From contig NW_026515454.1 in the NCBI RefSeq assembly GCF_014898815.1, forward strand, positions 558,001 to 622,000: a DNA stretch of 64,000 bases, in the 5' to 3' direction. Origin of the DNA: Panonychus citri. Taxonomy: Eukaryota > Arthropoda > Arachnida > Trombidiformes > Tetranychidae. A program made the translations under genes and the position numbers. Numbering within the stretch: the first letter of the stretch is position 1; every line of letters begins with the position of its first letter. Positions 1 through 13,700 of this stretch are shown here, piece by piece. Below the pieces are notes generated by a model. That model saw only the letters and a program-made list of their open reading frames with translations. It did not search any database and was not told where the DNA came from.

Positions 1-1717
1 TAAAGTCAAAATTTTCAGATTTCATGAGATAACAATGTAACTGTTTTGCTTTTCATGATAAAAAAAAATTCAAGCCACAAAGTTATCATAATAATATCAA
101 CATAATTCATCGGATGATTTTCATTAGTAAACTATTTCAATCTCATCTTGATGATAAACTCATAGACAGAATCATTAACTGAATTAACTGAGCACAAATT
201 GATCATCACCCAAAAATATAAAAGGTTAATATTCAATATTAGAAAAATAGATAAGTAAAAATGAGGAAAGAAAACTTTTTTTTTCTCTTTACCTTTCAAG
301 TTTATTACTTTTTCCCTGATGGAGGTTAATTCAATTTCTCTATTTTTTTCTTTACTTCCTCATCATCATCAGCATCCTCATCAATAAGTTACTTTATACA
401 TGAATGACACCGAAGAAGAGAATAAGGATGAAGATGAAAATTGAATATCATCATCATCATTATGCAAAAGAAAAATAGATAAAGATGAAGATAGAAAAAA
501 ATGGAAACGATAAAATTGATATTGTTGTTTTTTTCTCTTCTTCTGAAATGCTCAGCTCATCAGAATTTCATATCCACCCACACCATGTAATAGATATACT
601 ACAAAAGGTAAATTGATATACTTTAGCTGAGAGAGAGAGAGAGAGGGATGGATGAAAAAGGAAGAGGAAATAGAAAAAAAAGTCTTCGAGTTTAAATGTT
701 TGTGAAAAATTTTCGAAGTTGAATTTTTTTTTCTTCTTGTATTTTTGTATTACTATGAACATGAACAAAGAAACAAAATGTTTCATCAAATTGACTGAAT
801 ACTTTGTCTTCCTGAATTTCATCCTCATCTTCATCATGATTCCCTGTTTCCTAATCGGATTAAGCTATTTGCTACTCTCTCTCTCTCCATGTAAACCCAG
901 TATTTTCATTCCGATTTCAACTTTACCTTTCCATGTATCATTGAATCTGAATCTTTTTCCTCAGCATCATCATCATCATCTTTTCCCTCCTCGTACATAT
1001 ACAAGATAAATATTGTTCAAAGTGGTTTCCATGATACTCATCATGAATTGAATTGAATATTATATTTTTTTTTCCTTCATGAAATACAATTTAAATTGTA
1101 TCTTAAAGTTCATGATTGTATTTTCATGGTATTTTTATTTACATGAAGATGAATGATTCCTCTTACTGAGATAAACATTTACTCATTTGGTCAATAGTTT
1201 TGGGAGTTGCTAATTATTAGCAATTAACTGAAAGATTAATTGATTTTGTTTAACGTTTTAAACTAATCCAATTTGCAAATTATAATCATCAAGTTAATTG
1301 TTCCCAGTGTTTCAAGGTGTTAACAATAAAGGTTGAATAGTAAACCATGAAGGAGAGAGAGAGAGAGAGATTTCCACCCACCCCACTGCCTTAAACATCA
1401 CCATCAACATTTTAAATTAAACAAATTAACTTAAATTAGCAAATTTCCTCTTCTTTTTTTTCATTGCTGCTAATTTTGGTTCAACAATTTAATTGATTGT
1501 TCAATTTAAAGGTTAGCATCTCAATTCTTATGAGGAGTTTAAATTGTTCATGAAAACAAAAAGCTTATAACTCATTTAAATAATCATGTAAATCTAATTA
1601 GTGGAGAGACAGAAATTTAAATTGCATCAAATTGTAAGTGAAACAATTTTACCTTTGGAATCGTTTTGAGACAATCAACAATTTAGGAACAATTTAGTTG
1701 GTCAATTGTTGACTTAC
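1..1717. other. Non-coding, inferred TMTC2 intron
   Basis: This stretch lies downstream of the last visible TMTC2 exon, which ends in a splice donor, so it is inferred to be the next intron. The missing TPR-coding exons should lie beyond the window start. I see only AT-rich sequence, GAT/ATC-rich tracts and two GA microsatellites (629-646 and 1353-1370). No exon with recognisable protein similarity is present. Confidence 0.6.
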
Positions 1718-4700
1718 CTCTTTGAATAATTTTCTTAGATTTCGTATTGACCGGTGGGTGATTAAGTGATGATGAACTGCGAGGTGGTAAATTGCTGATA
1801 CACCAAGGACAGTGATTCCATACTCCTTGGAAAGCATTGACCAGAAAGCGGTGACCAGTGAAGTGTAAAGGTAAATGTAGGTGACCCTTTCATTGTAGGG
1901 TGAGATTGTTTTACTCCCAGTGAGATGTTGATGGTCAGTGGGGTGGGAAATGTTTAAATCTTTGCATTGACAGTAACGAATGTAACAAATTAGTGAGATT
2001 ATGAAAAATATTGTCGCCAATAGATCGGCTCGACCAACGATTCCGGCCACTGATTCCGTGTGAATTGGATGACTTGTAAATATTAGACTAGAGACGAGAC
2101 AAGAGCGGGAATCTTCAGGGTGGAAAATATAAGTTGTAAGGTGGGTAAAAAGTAGACAGACTAAAGTGTAAAGGAAAACGTTTACTCCGTGATAACCGGC
2201 GGGTGAAAGTTGACCAAAATAATAGTTTATCCGGAATGAGAGGACAGTTAATGGTCGATATGATTTATGAGAACCCGAATGGGCCAAAGGGGTTCCCCAA
2301 AAGTCATTATAAAAAAGATTAGTCCAAGGTGTCGATGGGTCAAGATCGTGGTTCGTCTTGATCGCTCGACTATCAAACAAGAAAAAAAAAAAATCAACAA
2401 TTAGTTACATCATTTCGATACAAGAGTAATTGTCACAATCAATTATTTCCCAAAGAGTTAACTTTCTGTAGTTCTAAATCACCTCGATGCTTGACCATAG
2501 GAGGGTATTGGTCAGATGAAAATGACGGGAAAGAAAGAGTAACTGGTAAAATAATATTCCATGGAGGAAAAAATGAAGAGTGGGTGGTGAAGAGAGGAAG
2601 TGGAAAAAAGAGCAAAAAAATTCATAAAGAATGGAAATGGAACCGGAAATGTGAGAAAATCAGGAGTGAACATTTTCTTCATCTTCTTTGAATAGGAAGA
2701 GGAAAAAAAGAACTTTTTTTCTGTTCGTTTTTACGACTCCATTGAAAACGGAAGTCATTGGTAGACTTATGATACTGCCAACATTTTACTCAACATATTA
2801 GAGTTTATTTCAACTAGAATAATGATGAAGGAAAATGCTGACCATTAGATAAGGTCAATGTTGAGAAGGGGAAACTTGAATACATAGAGAAACATATTGA
2901 AAGTTTGATTTAAAGAGAGAGAGGAAGATAATAAAAGACAGATAAAGATGAAGACATCTTCATTGATGATAATGAAAATATATTAACTGTTAATGGTCAA
3001 AAGTTGTTAACAACATTTTCCTCATCCACTGGTCATCATTATCTTTATTATATTCAGACTAATACAATGGACAGACTCAAATACTAATAGCGAGTCAATG
3101 TTCAAGGTTTGAGATGATAAAAGTTAGACAATCAAATTGATTATCATGAAATGATAATCATACTCAATTATTATCCATTCAATTTCAAATTTTATCACAA
3201 CCTTCAGTTTCTAAGGTTGGTGGGTATTCATTGTTGTATATATATATCATTGAATACTCATTGCTAATAACAGGTAACAAAATATTATTCTCATGAGAGT
3301 GACTCTTATGGTTGTATGGTTGGGTTACCTTACAAGACTTTTTGTTCAACTTTATTTTGAAAAGTTCCAAGGAAAATGTTCCAGTCACATTTCTCTTAGA
3401 ATCAACAGAAAAATCAACTATTGGTAATATTTTTTCATCTCATTATATCAATTGGGAAAGAATAAGAATCAAGAATCTGTAACATTCTTCTTAGTTCAAC
3501 ATTGGAAATTCTCATTAATATGGAAGAATAATAAATATATTTTCTTTCCATTCTTATATAATTCTCATTATATCGACTTTTATCATTCGATTTGTTCAAA
3601 GAGAAATCTTCAACTTTGGTGATATCATTTTTCATCTTCAGATCTTTCTCTTATATCCATGATGCTAAGAAGATGATACTTGAAGATAGAGAGAGAAAAA
3701 AGTAAGAGCCAAGAATTTTTCATCTTCTCTTTGAAAAATTTATCAACATGAGACTTGGAATTGTTCAAGTAAAATGCTCACATAATCTAAATGTGTATAC
3801 ACACACATAATACCCTCTACTCTGAATGTTGAAACATTTTTCTTAGATTAAATTGGAAAATTCTACTTTTTTCTCTCTCTTTCTTTCTCTTCATGGTTCT
3901 TTCAGCATTCTGAGTATTCATTTTTCCCACTTTTAATATCATGTACTCATCTCTCTCTCTCCATGTATTTGTTATCATGACTTTTTCATCCCACCCCAAC
4001 ATCATTATCATGATACAACAAATCTTTATATATTCCTACCTTGTAACCAATCATATTATCATAAACTTGAGCAGTGGGAAGGGTATGCAACATGAAAATT
4101 TCAACTTACTCTGTGGTTCAAGTGTATTAGTGCTTGATATAATATATTGGATAAAAAAATTCTTCCATGAAAAATGTTCACAAAAATATCTCTAAGAAAA
4201 ACTCAGCAAACTGAAATATTTACTCATTCAAATGAAACTTGATTTCCAATTGATTATCATGATCAATTTTTAATTGCTGTTAATCAGTAAATTTATCATT
4301 AACATAATGTACTCCAACAGAATGAGTATCTCTCATGAATATATCCATGGATATGTTACTCACAATTCCCATGTGAATTTCCTAGTTTTCATGTAAAATT
4401 CATACACAGAAAACATTTATTATTATCCAATTAATATCCAACATGATCAAACACTTTCATGATCATCATGATGATTTATTAATCACTTGAGAAATGATTA
4501 AGTTAAACTTTGAAATTCACCTTGAAAATAAATGACAAATCTGATCAACTGGTTAAATTTACTAACCTTAAATTCAATTAATATTCTGACTGATAATCTG
4601 GAAGAATTAACAAAAAAAGTTCTGTCAAAGTTTTCGAAAAGAAAAGTTGAATGAGTTCGAGGAAGGAAAAGATGAAGAAAAAAAGTTCGATACAATTTTC

Positions 4701-7700
4701 TGAACAAAAAGCTCGAAATAATTATGATGAGCTCAGATGAGACTCTTTCTCATCCTCATCATGATTCTGTGTGAAAAAAAAAGTTCAGCTAACCAAGAAA
4801 AAGATGAGATAAGTGGAGCGATAATAACGATAACATGATAACTCGTGATGGCGAAAGAAATGAAAATAATATCAAAGAGAAAAAGAAAAGTGTAAAGAGA
4901 ATAAAAAAAGTAGAATAAGAAAAATTTGATATTCTTTTCACATACAAATATTTTGACATTCTCTTTGCTTTCATGATCTTCCACCCCCAAGACCGCACCC
5001 TTTTCATCATCAGTATCATTTCAACTTCTTTTCTATTAGTAACTTTCTTTTCATTATTTCCTGTTCATCTTATTTTCTTTTCTATTATTTTTTTCCTCTC
5101 CATGACTTTTTCCCTCTTCCCTGATGATATATTCATCTTTTCTCATATTAATACAAACACAATAATCATCATCTTCATCATTCATCAGAATTTTATCTCC
5201 ACCAGAATAAAACACTGATTCTATTCAGAAGCATATGATGAAATGAGTTAGAACTGATTAGAACATTTTATTTTCTCTTTTGAATGGTGCAGAAAAAAAC
5301 TCTCTCTCTCTCTCAAATCGAGGAAGTTAACTAGCAAATACTATTCAATGGAAACGATAATCAAACATTCAGTTCTGGGACAAAGTTTCATGAACAAGGA
5401 AAACAACAACAAAAAGACTAACATTTGTCATGGAAAATGTTGAATAAAATATATTATAAAAAAAGTTGAAAATTCTGAATAAACTTTGAATAACCTTTTA
5501 TTGTCATTCCCATTGAAATCATGGTAATGATATAATATCTCACATATACACACAATTGTAAATGTGATTATCATGTAAATTTGATTGCTCGGTGATAAAA
5601 AGAGAGAGATAAAGATAGACTCATGAGTGTCCATGAAAAAATTTGGAACAAAATTTCAGGGTAAAAAAGTTTTTCCATCAAGTTCTGAGCCAATTTTACC
5701 TTTCCGATTCAGAGGAAGAGGTTTCCCCTTTTCTTAAGCATCACCATGATGATCATCTTCAATTTACATATAATATATATTATTCAGCGAAAAATGAACA
5801 TTATGATGATATTCATATAAAACTACAGAAGATGAACACTGAATACCCACCATGAGCTCAGATAACATTAAACTTGTTACCTTGGTAACGAAATGAAAGT
5901 GCTAATAATAATGATGATGATGATAATAATACATAAGACATTTCAATGAACAAGTAAACTGAAAATATCTGAAACATGATAATACTCAGGGTGAAAGTTG
6001 AATAATATTCAAAGATAAAGTTGAGAGAGAAAAAAAATTTTTTCCATCCAATGTTTATCAATGGAAACAATCATGATAATCTAGTTCAATGTATTAACTG
6101 TGAATCTTTTTTCATGATGAATGTCCAGAGATATGCAAAAGCGAAAACAAATATAATGAAAATATCAAATTTTTACTACGATTCTGGTTTTATTATTCAT
6201 CTTTTGTTATCATGGATTCTCAATTCATTGATATTATATCATATAAATTCAGTTGAATATTCAATCAATCAAACTTGATAATAGTAATAATTTCAATATA
6301 TATTGATAACAATAAACAAACTGACCAAGTTTGATTGGTCAGTAAATATTTTATTCTGAATGATATTCATCTTCATGGATGAATCACCATCATGATATTT
6401 TAACAACGATAAAATAAACAATTCCAATTGAATATAAATCTAATCAGATTGAGGTTATCATGATACTTTTTGTGAAGATTATCAATATGATAAAAGATGA
6501 AGAAATCAATGGTCACTTTAAAAGTCACATTTGATCATCTTCTTGACCATCATCATTCTGATGACGATGATGACATGATGATAAGAAAGAAATCAAAGAG
6601 AAGATAATAAAACTGTCAATAGAACTTTTTTTTTATGTTCCAACTGGGGAAAGATTAAAGTTTCATGGAAAAGTTCAATGAGATAATTCAGGAAACTTTA
6701 ATCATTTTGATGGACAATGTAAAGATTATGATGAAATGAGAAGAGAAAAAAAAGAAAACTGAAAAATTGAAGATGAAAAATTTTCGATTGGTCAATATTG
6801 ATTCTTCCTGTCCAGTGAAAAAGTTCAGAGCTAATTCTGAGCAGAACTTTTTTCCTCTCTCAAAAGTTTCAACAGATCTTGTAGCTTACCATGAAAATCT
6901 TATTTCTAAACAAGTTGAGTAAATAAATTCCTCCTCATGGTAACAACAACAATCAACAACATGGTAACTTGAATAATATCAGAACTTTTTTACAGGAACT
7001 TGCTCATTATTATTGTTATCGTCGTTCTCTTCATGATCAGATGATAAAAATATCAACATGAGATGAAAATATGAATGAATATGAGATTATATGAGATTTA
7101 GGATTTTTCTTTCTACCATTAAATTAACACAATTATGTTCAATTCTAATTGTTCATGTTCATCATTGTTACTATTCAGAGTTATTTACACCATGAGATAA
7201 ATATATACATACATATGTATGAATATTATTATCAGAATTCAAGTTAGATTATTATTAGATTAGCTTTTCTTTTTGGTTAACATTCATGATGAACATGTTT
7301 CATGATAATATCATATTATCAGAATACAGAATATAATCAAACTAAGAGCAAAAAGTTAGATAAAGTTCAATGATAATAAAAACATTATCATGGATTAATA
7401 TTATTAGTAAATAAGTTTCATTTGGATATTCAAATTCAGTGAATTCATTGAATCATCAGAAAATATGTTGATTAAATTACCAAAAAAAAAATGACCAATT
7501 AATGGATTTTGATTGTTAAACAGTTGAAATGCTCAATTGATGATCAATGATGAAAAAAATTAGTTTCATGATGAAAATTGAATCCATCAGATTAACTCAT
7601 AATCTCACCTGATAACCACATTGTCATAATAATAATAAAAACCTAAAGCACTTATAAGATTATGAGATTATTGTTGTTATTTTGCTGGATGAGATGGAGA

Positions 7701-10700
7701 TGAGAAATGATGACGATGATGATGATAAAGAAGATGAGGGAGAGAGAGAGAGAGAGAGGCATAAAAAAATATTCTCCATTAACTTCTGAAGTTTCATCTT
7801 CATCATCATCATGTTTATTATTGTTTTCCACTCACAACTTATATGATAGAGATGAAGATGATGATGATGCTGTTTTATATCAGTTTTGTTTGCAGTGTTT
7901 TTCATGATAATAATTCAGTATATCTTATGAACACACACAAATATGATTACAGTGGGTTTTCAGGATGAGGGTTCAAGTTATACTGAAGTAAACACAATAA
8001 TCAAAAAACTCAACACATTAACATTACATGAACAGTATCATCATCATCATGATTGCCATGAAGATGAGCATTTGGTTTGTATCATGTTTTTTTTGTGATA
8101 ATAGTTTCAAACTAATGGTGAACATTTTATACTTGGGTGAGTTGTTGTTGTTGTTGTTTTTTTGCTCCAGTTCTTTGGGTAAATTAAATTTATTTTTTCT
8201 TCCATCCTCATCCTCATCTTCATCTTCTTGGTTATAATACTTCATCTCTTCATCTTTCCTTAATCAACCTTTGATTAGATTTGTGCACAATTTACGATTT
8301 GTGATTAGGGTAGCGAAATTGCCTGATAGTTAATTGTGATTGATGATTTTTACGGGGAAGAAAAGTTTAAGGAGAGAAATTTAAATTCCAAATGTCCATT
8401 TATTGGGATTGGTCATTTTCTCATTTTTATCTGTGTGTAGTCATCTTCATGGTGATGATGATAATGATGATGATAACATTTAAATCACTACAAAGTCAAT
8501 GATATTATTGTCCATTCATTTTTATGACCTAAATCCTATCATAAAATTTAACTACAATCATTAAATTTGATGATGATGAGGGACAAACATTTACAGGAAA
8601 TGAGATGGACAAAAATCACAATGACAATCAACCATTAATCAGTTAAGTCCATTGAATTTAAGTAACAGTTTTCATTAATTACGTTGAAAATATTGTAACA
8701 TTTTCATTAATTATTATTATTAAAGTTTTTTTAATGAATCAACTTTCATCTGATTATGTTGGTTGAGATTTTGTAACCTGCATATTATTTTGTTTGATTA
8801 CTTGATGATTAGTGCGTGTATTTGGGTATTGATTACGGTTGATTAGGTTAATCAAATTGTTTCTTGTGATTTGAGTTAAATGAAATTGTTACAATTACAA
8901 CAATTGAATGAAAATATCTCACTCATTTGGTGTAAGTGGTAACGGTGGTTACTCATCAAAGTGATAATTGTATTATCATTTCATTGATGATAGCTGATTG
9001 AGGCAGATTTGTTGTCAATCCAATTGAGTAAATCAAGTGGGTTAAAGTTGCTCACTCACTCTCACTCTCTCTCTCTCTTTCTCACTGGTCAAGCCTTTTC
9101 AGCTTAACAGACTTACCAAGATAATCCTCTTACATAAAAAAGGATAAACCTCTTATGGATTATTTTTTTTCCACCATAATCATTACCTACTCCTGTTCAT
9201 TTTCACCTCCTTTTTTCAGATTATCTAATAATATCACCGGCATGATGATGCTGATGATGAGGATGCTGGTGGTTGTATTAACTGGGAGGCAAGAAAACCG
9301 AATCGAAAGTAACAAAACTATCAAGTTATTAACATCTAAATAATTACACGATTAATGATGAATTTTGTAGCATTTGGTTTCCGCTTTCTGATTCTGTGAA
9401 CGTGATTCGACTTGATAAATAATATGAATGAAAATGTTACTTTATCAATATCATATCGAGATAATTATTAATGACACAATGTATCAAGTTTAATGTGTTA
9501 CCATTGATATTAGTTAAAGAAAGGAAAAAATTTCCTATCAACAATCAGGTAACAAATTCAATTTCAAAATGGATTTAAATTGCTATTTTATTCATTCATA
9601 TTCATGGGTAAATATTTTGTATATTAATCATTATCATGGCTAATTAATCATTATAGTGTCTGAATTGTTGATGATGGTGTTATTTTATTGATCTGATGTG
9701 ATTAGGAAACTGAATCAACATCAATTTGAATTAAAATCCACGAATTGAAAGTCACTTGAGATTTGTAGACTTTTAGATTAATTTTTCATGTTCAGGAAAA
9801 GATAATCATCATTATCATCAATATATTGATGATGATGATGATGATGTGGTGTTTGTGTGTCTATGTGAGGGTGGGGTGGGTTTGAGTTGGGTTGGGTTGA
9901 AGGTGGAAATGATTATGATAATTGCAATTGACCAACTTTTTGATTGCAACAACAAACAACATCGAGTCAACATTGACTCTTGGATTGTTTATCCAATCCG
10001 ATTACATGATAATCACCATCAACATGATTAACATATTAATCATAAATAATTCAATTGAATTAAGAGTAGGTTGACTTTATATCATCTTAATTATTCACAA
10101 GGATGAGGATGAGAAAAAGTTTGGAACTTTTTTTTTCTTTTCCATTTTTTTTTCGCCTCTTTTCATCATGAAACTTTTTCTCTCTCATTAATATCGTAAC
10201 CATCATGTTCATTATATTTATCATGGTGAAGATAATTAATAAACTAATGGATTAAGTGAATATCTTAATGAATTTAGGAAATGTAACTCTTTTTTTAGTT
10301 AAGCTAAATCAACATGATCATGTTGTTGATTATTTCAGGATAATTAAGATGAGAACTGAAAAAAAAAGTTGAAAGATGAAAAGTAATTAACTTTGATGAT
10401 TATAATCATTAGTTAATTTTTTTGTTCACTCTAAATGTCATTTCCTTTTATCATTATCATGAATTCATTTGAATTGTTCAAATCAATTGATATAATTTTT
10501 TCACTAATCATCAAAATTCAATTTAAATTGTTAACTTTTTTTTGCCACTTTATCTCCTGTTGATTAATTTACATAGAGTAATGATTAGAAAACGTGAAAT
10601 TTGTTTAATTGTTTTCATTTTAATCATTAAGTTTGTATAATGATTATAATGGTAGAGTTAAATTGTCATGGAATTGAAAATAATTAACTAATCATTGAGG

Positions 10701-13700
10701 ATGAGAAAGTATCACTTGGTTTGAATTGTGAGAAAATAAATCGATCATTAATTTTAATCTTGTAATTATCAATGATGATTAGCCAATGATCTTGATAATT
10801 TTAATGGTTAATTTCAAGTTAATCAAATCAATTGAAAAGGTAACAATGATTAAAAGGGAGAGAGAAACTATAAATTGAGATAATTAATTTTTCCACCATT
10901 AGATTGTTATTAATTTAATTTACATTAAGGGAATTAAGTCGAAATCGCCGAGATGATAATAAGGATTCTGAAAATTCATGATAAGTTTCCAAGAGAAAAC
11001 AAAAAAATCTCATTGATTCTGAATGGAAATGATAACATTTCCTAAGAGACAAATTAACGGATCTCTGTTATTATTAGCATTGTTGTGTTGGAAAATAATT
11101 CTGATCATGAACATTATCATGATGATAATTAGCCGTGAGTCCAAAATAAAAACAGGAAATTACATCACAAAAGGAAATAGAAAGTAAAATGAAGATGAAA
11201 AAAAGTGAGATGATATTTTCCAGAGGACATTAATGTATAACCTTGATGAAAAATAAGAGCAACTTTTTTACTCATCATTTTTGACTCTATACTTTTGCCA
11301 TCCTCATCTTCATCATCAAAAAAAGGTAATGGTTGCCTAAGGATCAATTCAATATCGACTGAAAAATCATCTCACAAATTGTATTGCAAACACCTTGATG
11401 AACGAGAGAGAGAGAGAGAGAGAGAGGTAAGAAACCCTCTCCCACTTCCATTTCCTCTCTCTGCCCACTCTCCCCTTTCATCATCTTTGTATCGTTTTTT
11501 ACCTTTTATTTTTATCTATTACCAATGAGTATCTTCAATGTCCATCTCTCATCATGGTTTTTTCATCTTCATCTCTCTCTCTCTCTCTCTCTCTGCTATG
11601 GGAATAGTTCCCATAGCAAAAACATGTTTCCAGGGCAAAGATGATAAGGATGATAGTCATGATGATGATAATCTACTTTTCTTGAAACACCAAATAATAA
11701 TAAAAATGATAATAGTTACAGAGACTCTCACAGATGAACTTTACTTTTTCAATTGCAATTACATCTTTGCCACGATTTTCATCTTCCTCATCATCATCAT
11801 CTTAATACAATCTAATGATACATGATGATTATAATGCTTTTATCACTTACACATCTTGTCATCCTCATCATCACAATCATCATCATCATCTTAACTGCCA
11901 TTACAATTTACTTACCTTGTTATCATTGAGATTTTTTTATTGCAAAGTTTTTTTTTACTCCAGCAATTAAAATGATAACTTTTTTTAAAAACACAAGAAA
12001 GTTAAATGATGAGAAGACATTTTAATAATCATTATCATCATTATTATCATCATAATGGTTAAATTGATTACTTTTTCTTGCTGCTGTTTATTAACATGGA
12101 CACTTATTAACTAACCAACAATTAGCTGATTACAATTATTGTAATAAATAAAAAGTTATCTATCTAACTAATGGTAAACATTAGTCTCATATTAGGACAT
12201 TAGTTTAATCTTGCCAATCATTTAAATTGTTGACTTATTGTTGATATTTACATTTGTTATCATTTAAATTACTACAAAATGATCATTTTAAATTGTCAAT
12301 GATCAACTTAAATTGTGAGCGATCTGTTAGTTAACAATTTAAGTTTACATGGTTACATTTGATTGTTGCTTGAAACGGTTTTTTGCATCCAAGTGATGAG
12401 GATGATTGCTAATGATGGAAGATGATGAAGATAAAGATGAAGATGGATTTGAAATACATTTAAGTTTGAGAAAAAGATGAAGAGTAAAAAAAGATGAGGA
12501 TGAATTTTTTTCTTCATCTTCATCATCATCTTATCTTCATGGTTCATGTTCATCATCAACATCTCTCGGTCCATTTACTTTCAAATCCCATGTGAATTTT
12601 TTTTCACTTGAATAGATTAACTAATCATCATCATCATCATCCTCATCATCATCAGTGATGAGGATAAAAAATTGTATGAGTTTGATATTAGATTTCAAAT
12701 GAATAAGAAAAAAAAAACTTAGAAAAATAAAAAAAAAAGTTGATACAATTTACGTTTGCAATTGTAAACAATCAACTAATTGCAATAAGTTTACACCATT
12801 AATTTGATTATTGATTATCTTGTGATACTTTGAGTGTGCACAGTCAATTAATTTAATTGTTTGCCATTTGAAATGATAATAATTTATCAGGATATTCAGG
12901 ATGAGATAGTTAATTTGTCCAATAGATTTTTTTTTATCATCAAGATAAATTGTCATAAATTGTCATCTAAATTGTTACATTGTTAACCTAATAAAAATTA
13001 AAGGTCAAATATTGATGATGATCATTGATTTTATCATGAGGATGAAGATGCTGAGTGAATTTATATATTATTTTTTTTAAAATCAATTTGTCAAAACGAG
13101 GATGATAATCATTATGATTAATTGTTGATTGTTGAACAAAATATTGATTGTAACTAATAATAATTTCATTGGAAAGTAAATTAAGTCAACTATGAATATG
13201 TTGTATCAATTACAATTACAGATTAATCAGCATTCAGATGAAATTAACTTATATGATTAGTTTGAAATTAAATTGTTACGCTTACGGGTGAATCATTATT
13301 ATCAGAATTAGCTGAATCAGAGATTTAGATGTTGAACAATTTACTTTACTCGGCAACAATTAACATGATTATCATCAATGATCAACCCTTTAGGGGGTTA
13401 AAAGGTAAGGCTTTTTTTTCATCACGAAAAAAACTCAATATTCACCATGAATAATGAGCAACAATTACTTTTAATGAGAGAAAAGTTAAAACTCATGATG
13501 AAGAAAAAAAAGTTCTGACTTTATTATCATGAAATCGAAGAGAGGAAAAAAGTAAAAAAAAAAGACTCACGAATAAGAATTCAATGTATTAATACATTAA
13601 GGAAAGTTCTGAGAATCGATTCCTTATTTTTCTGAACATGGAAAAAATTCTGATTCTAATGGTGCTAATAATAGTGTTCTTGTTAATATATTATGAGAAC

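Noticed and set aside
719..1009. 96-codon ORF with His-rich end
   Set aside because: No ATG at the start and composition dictated by T-runs and ATC repeats.
8024..8245. Overlapping Asp/Glu- and Ser-rich ORFs on both strands
   Set aside because: Both arise from ATC/GAT triplet tracts; equal coding potential on both strands is typical of simple repeats.
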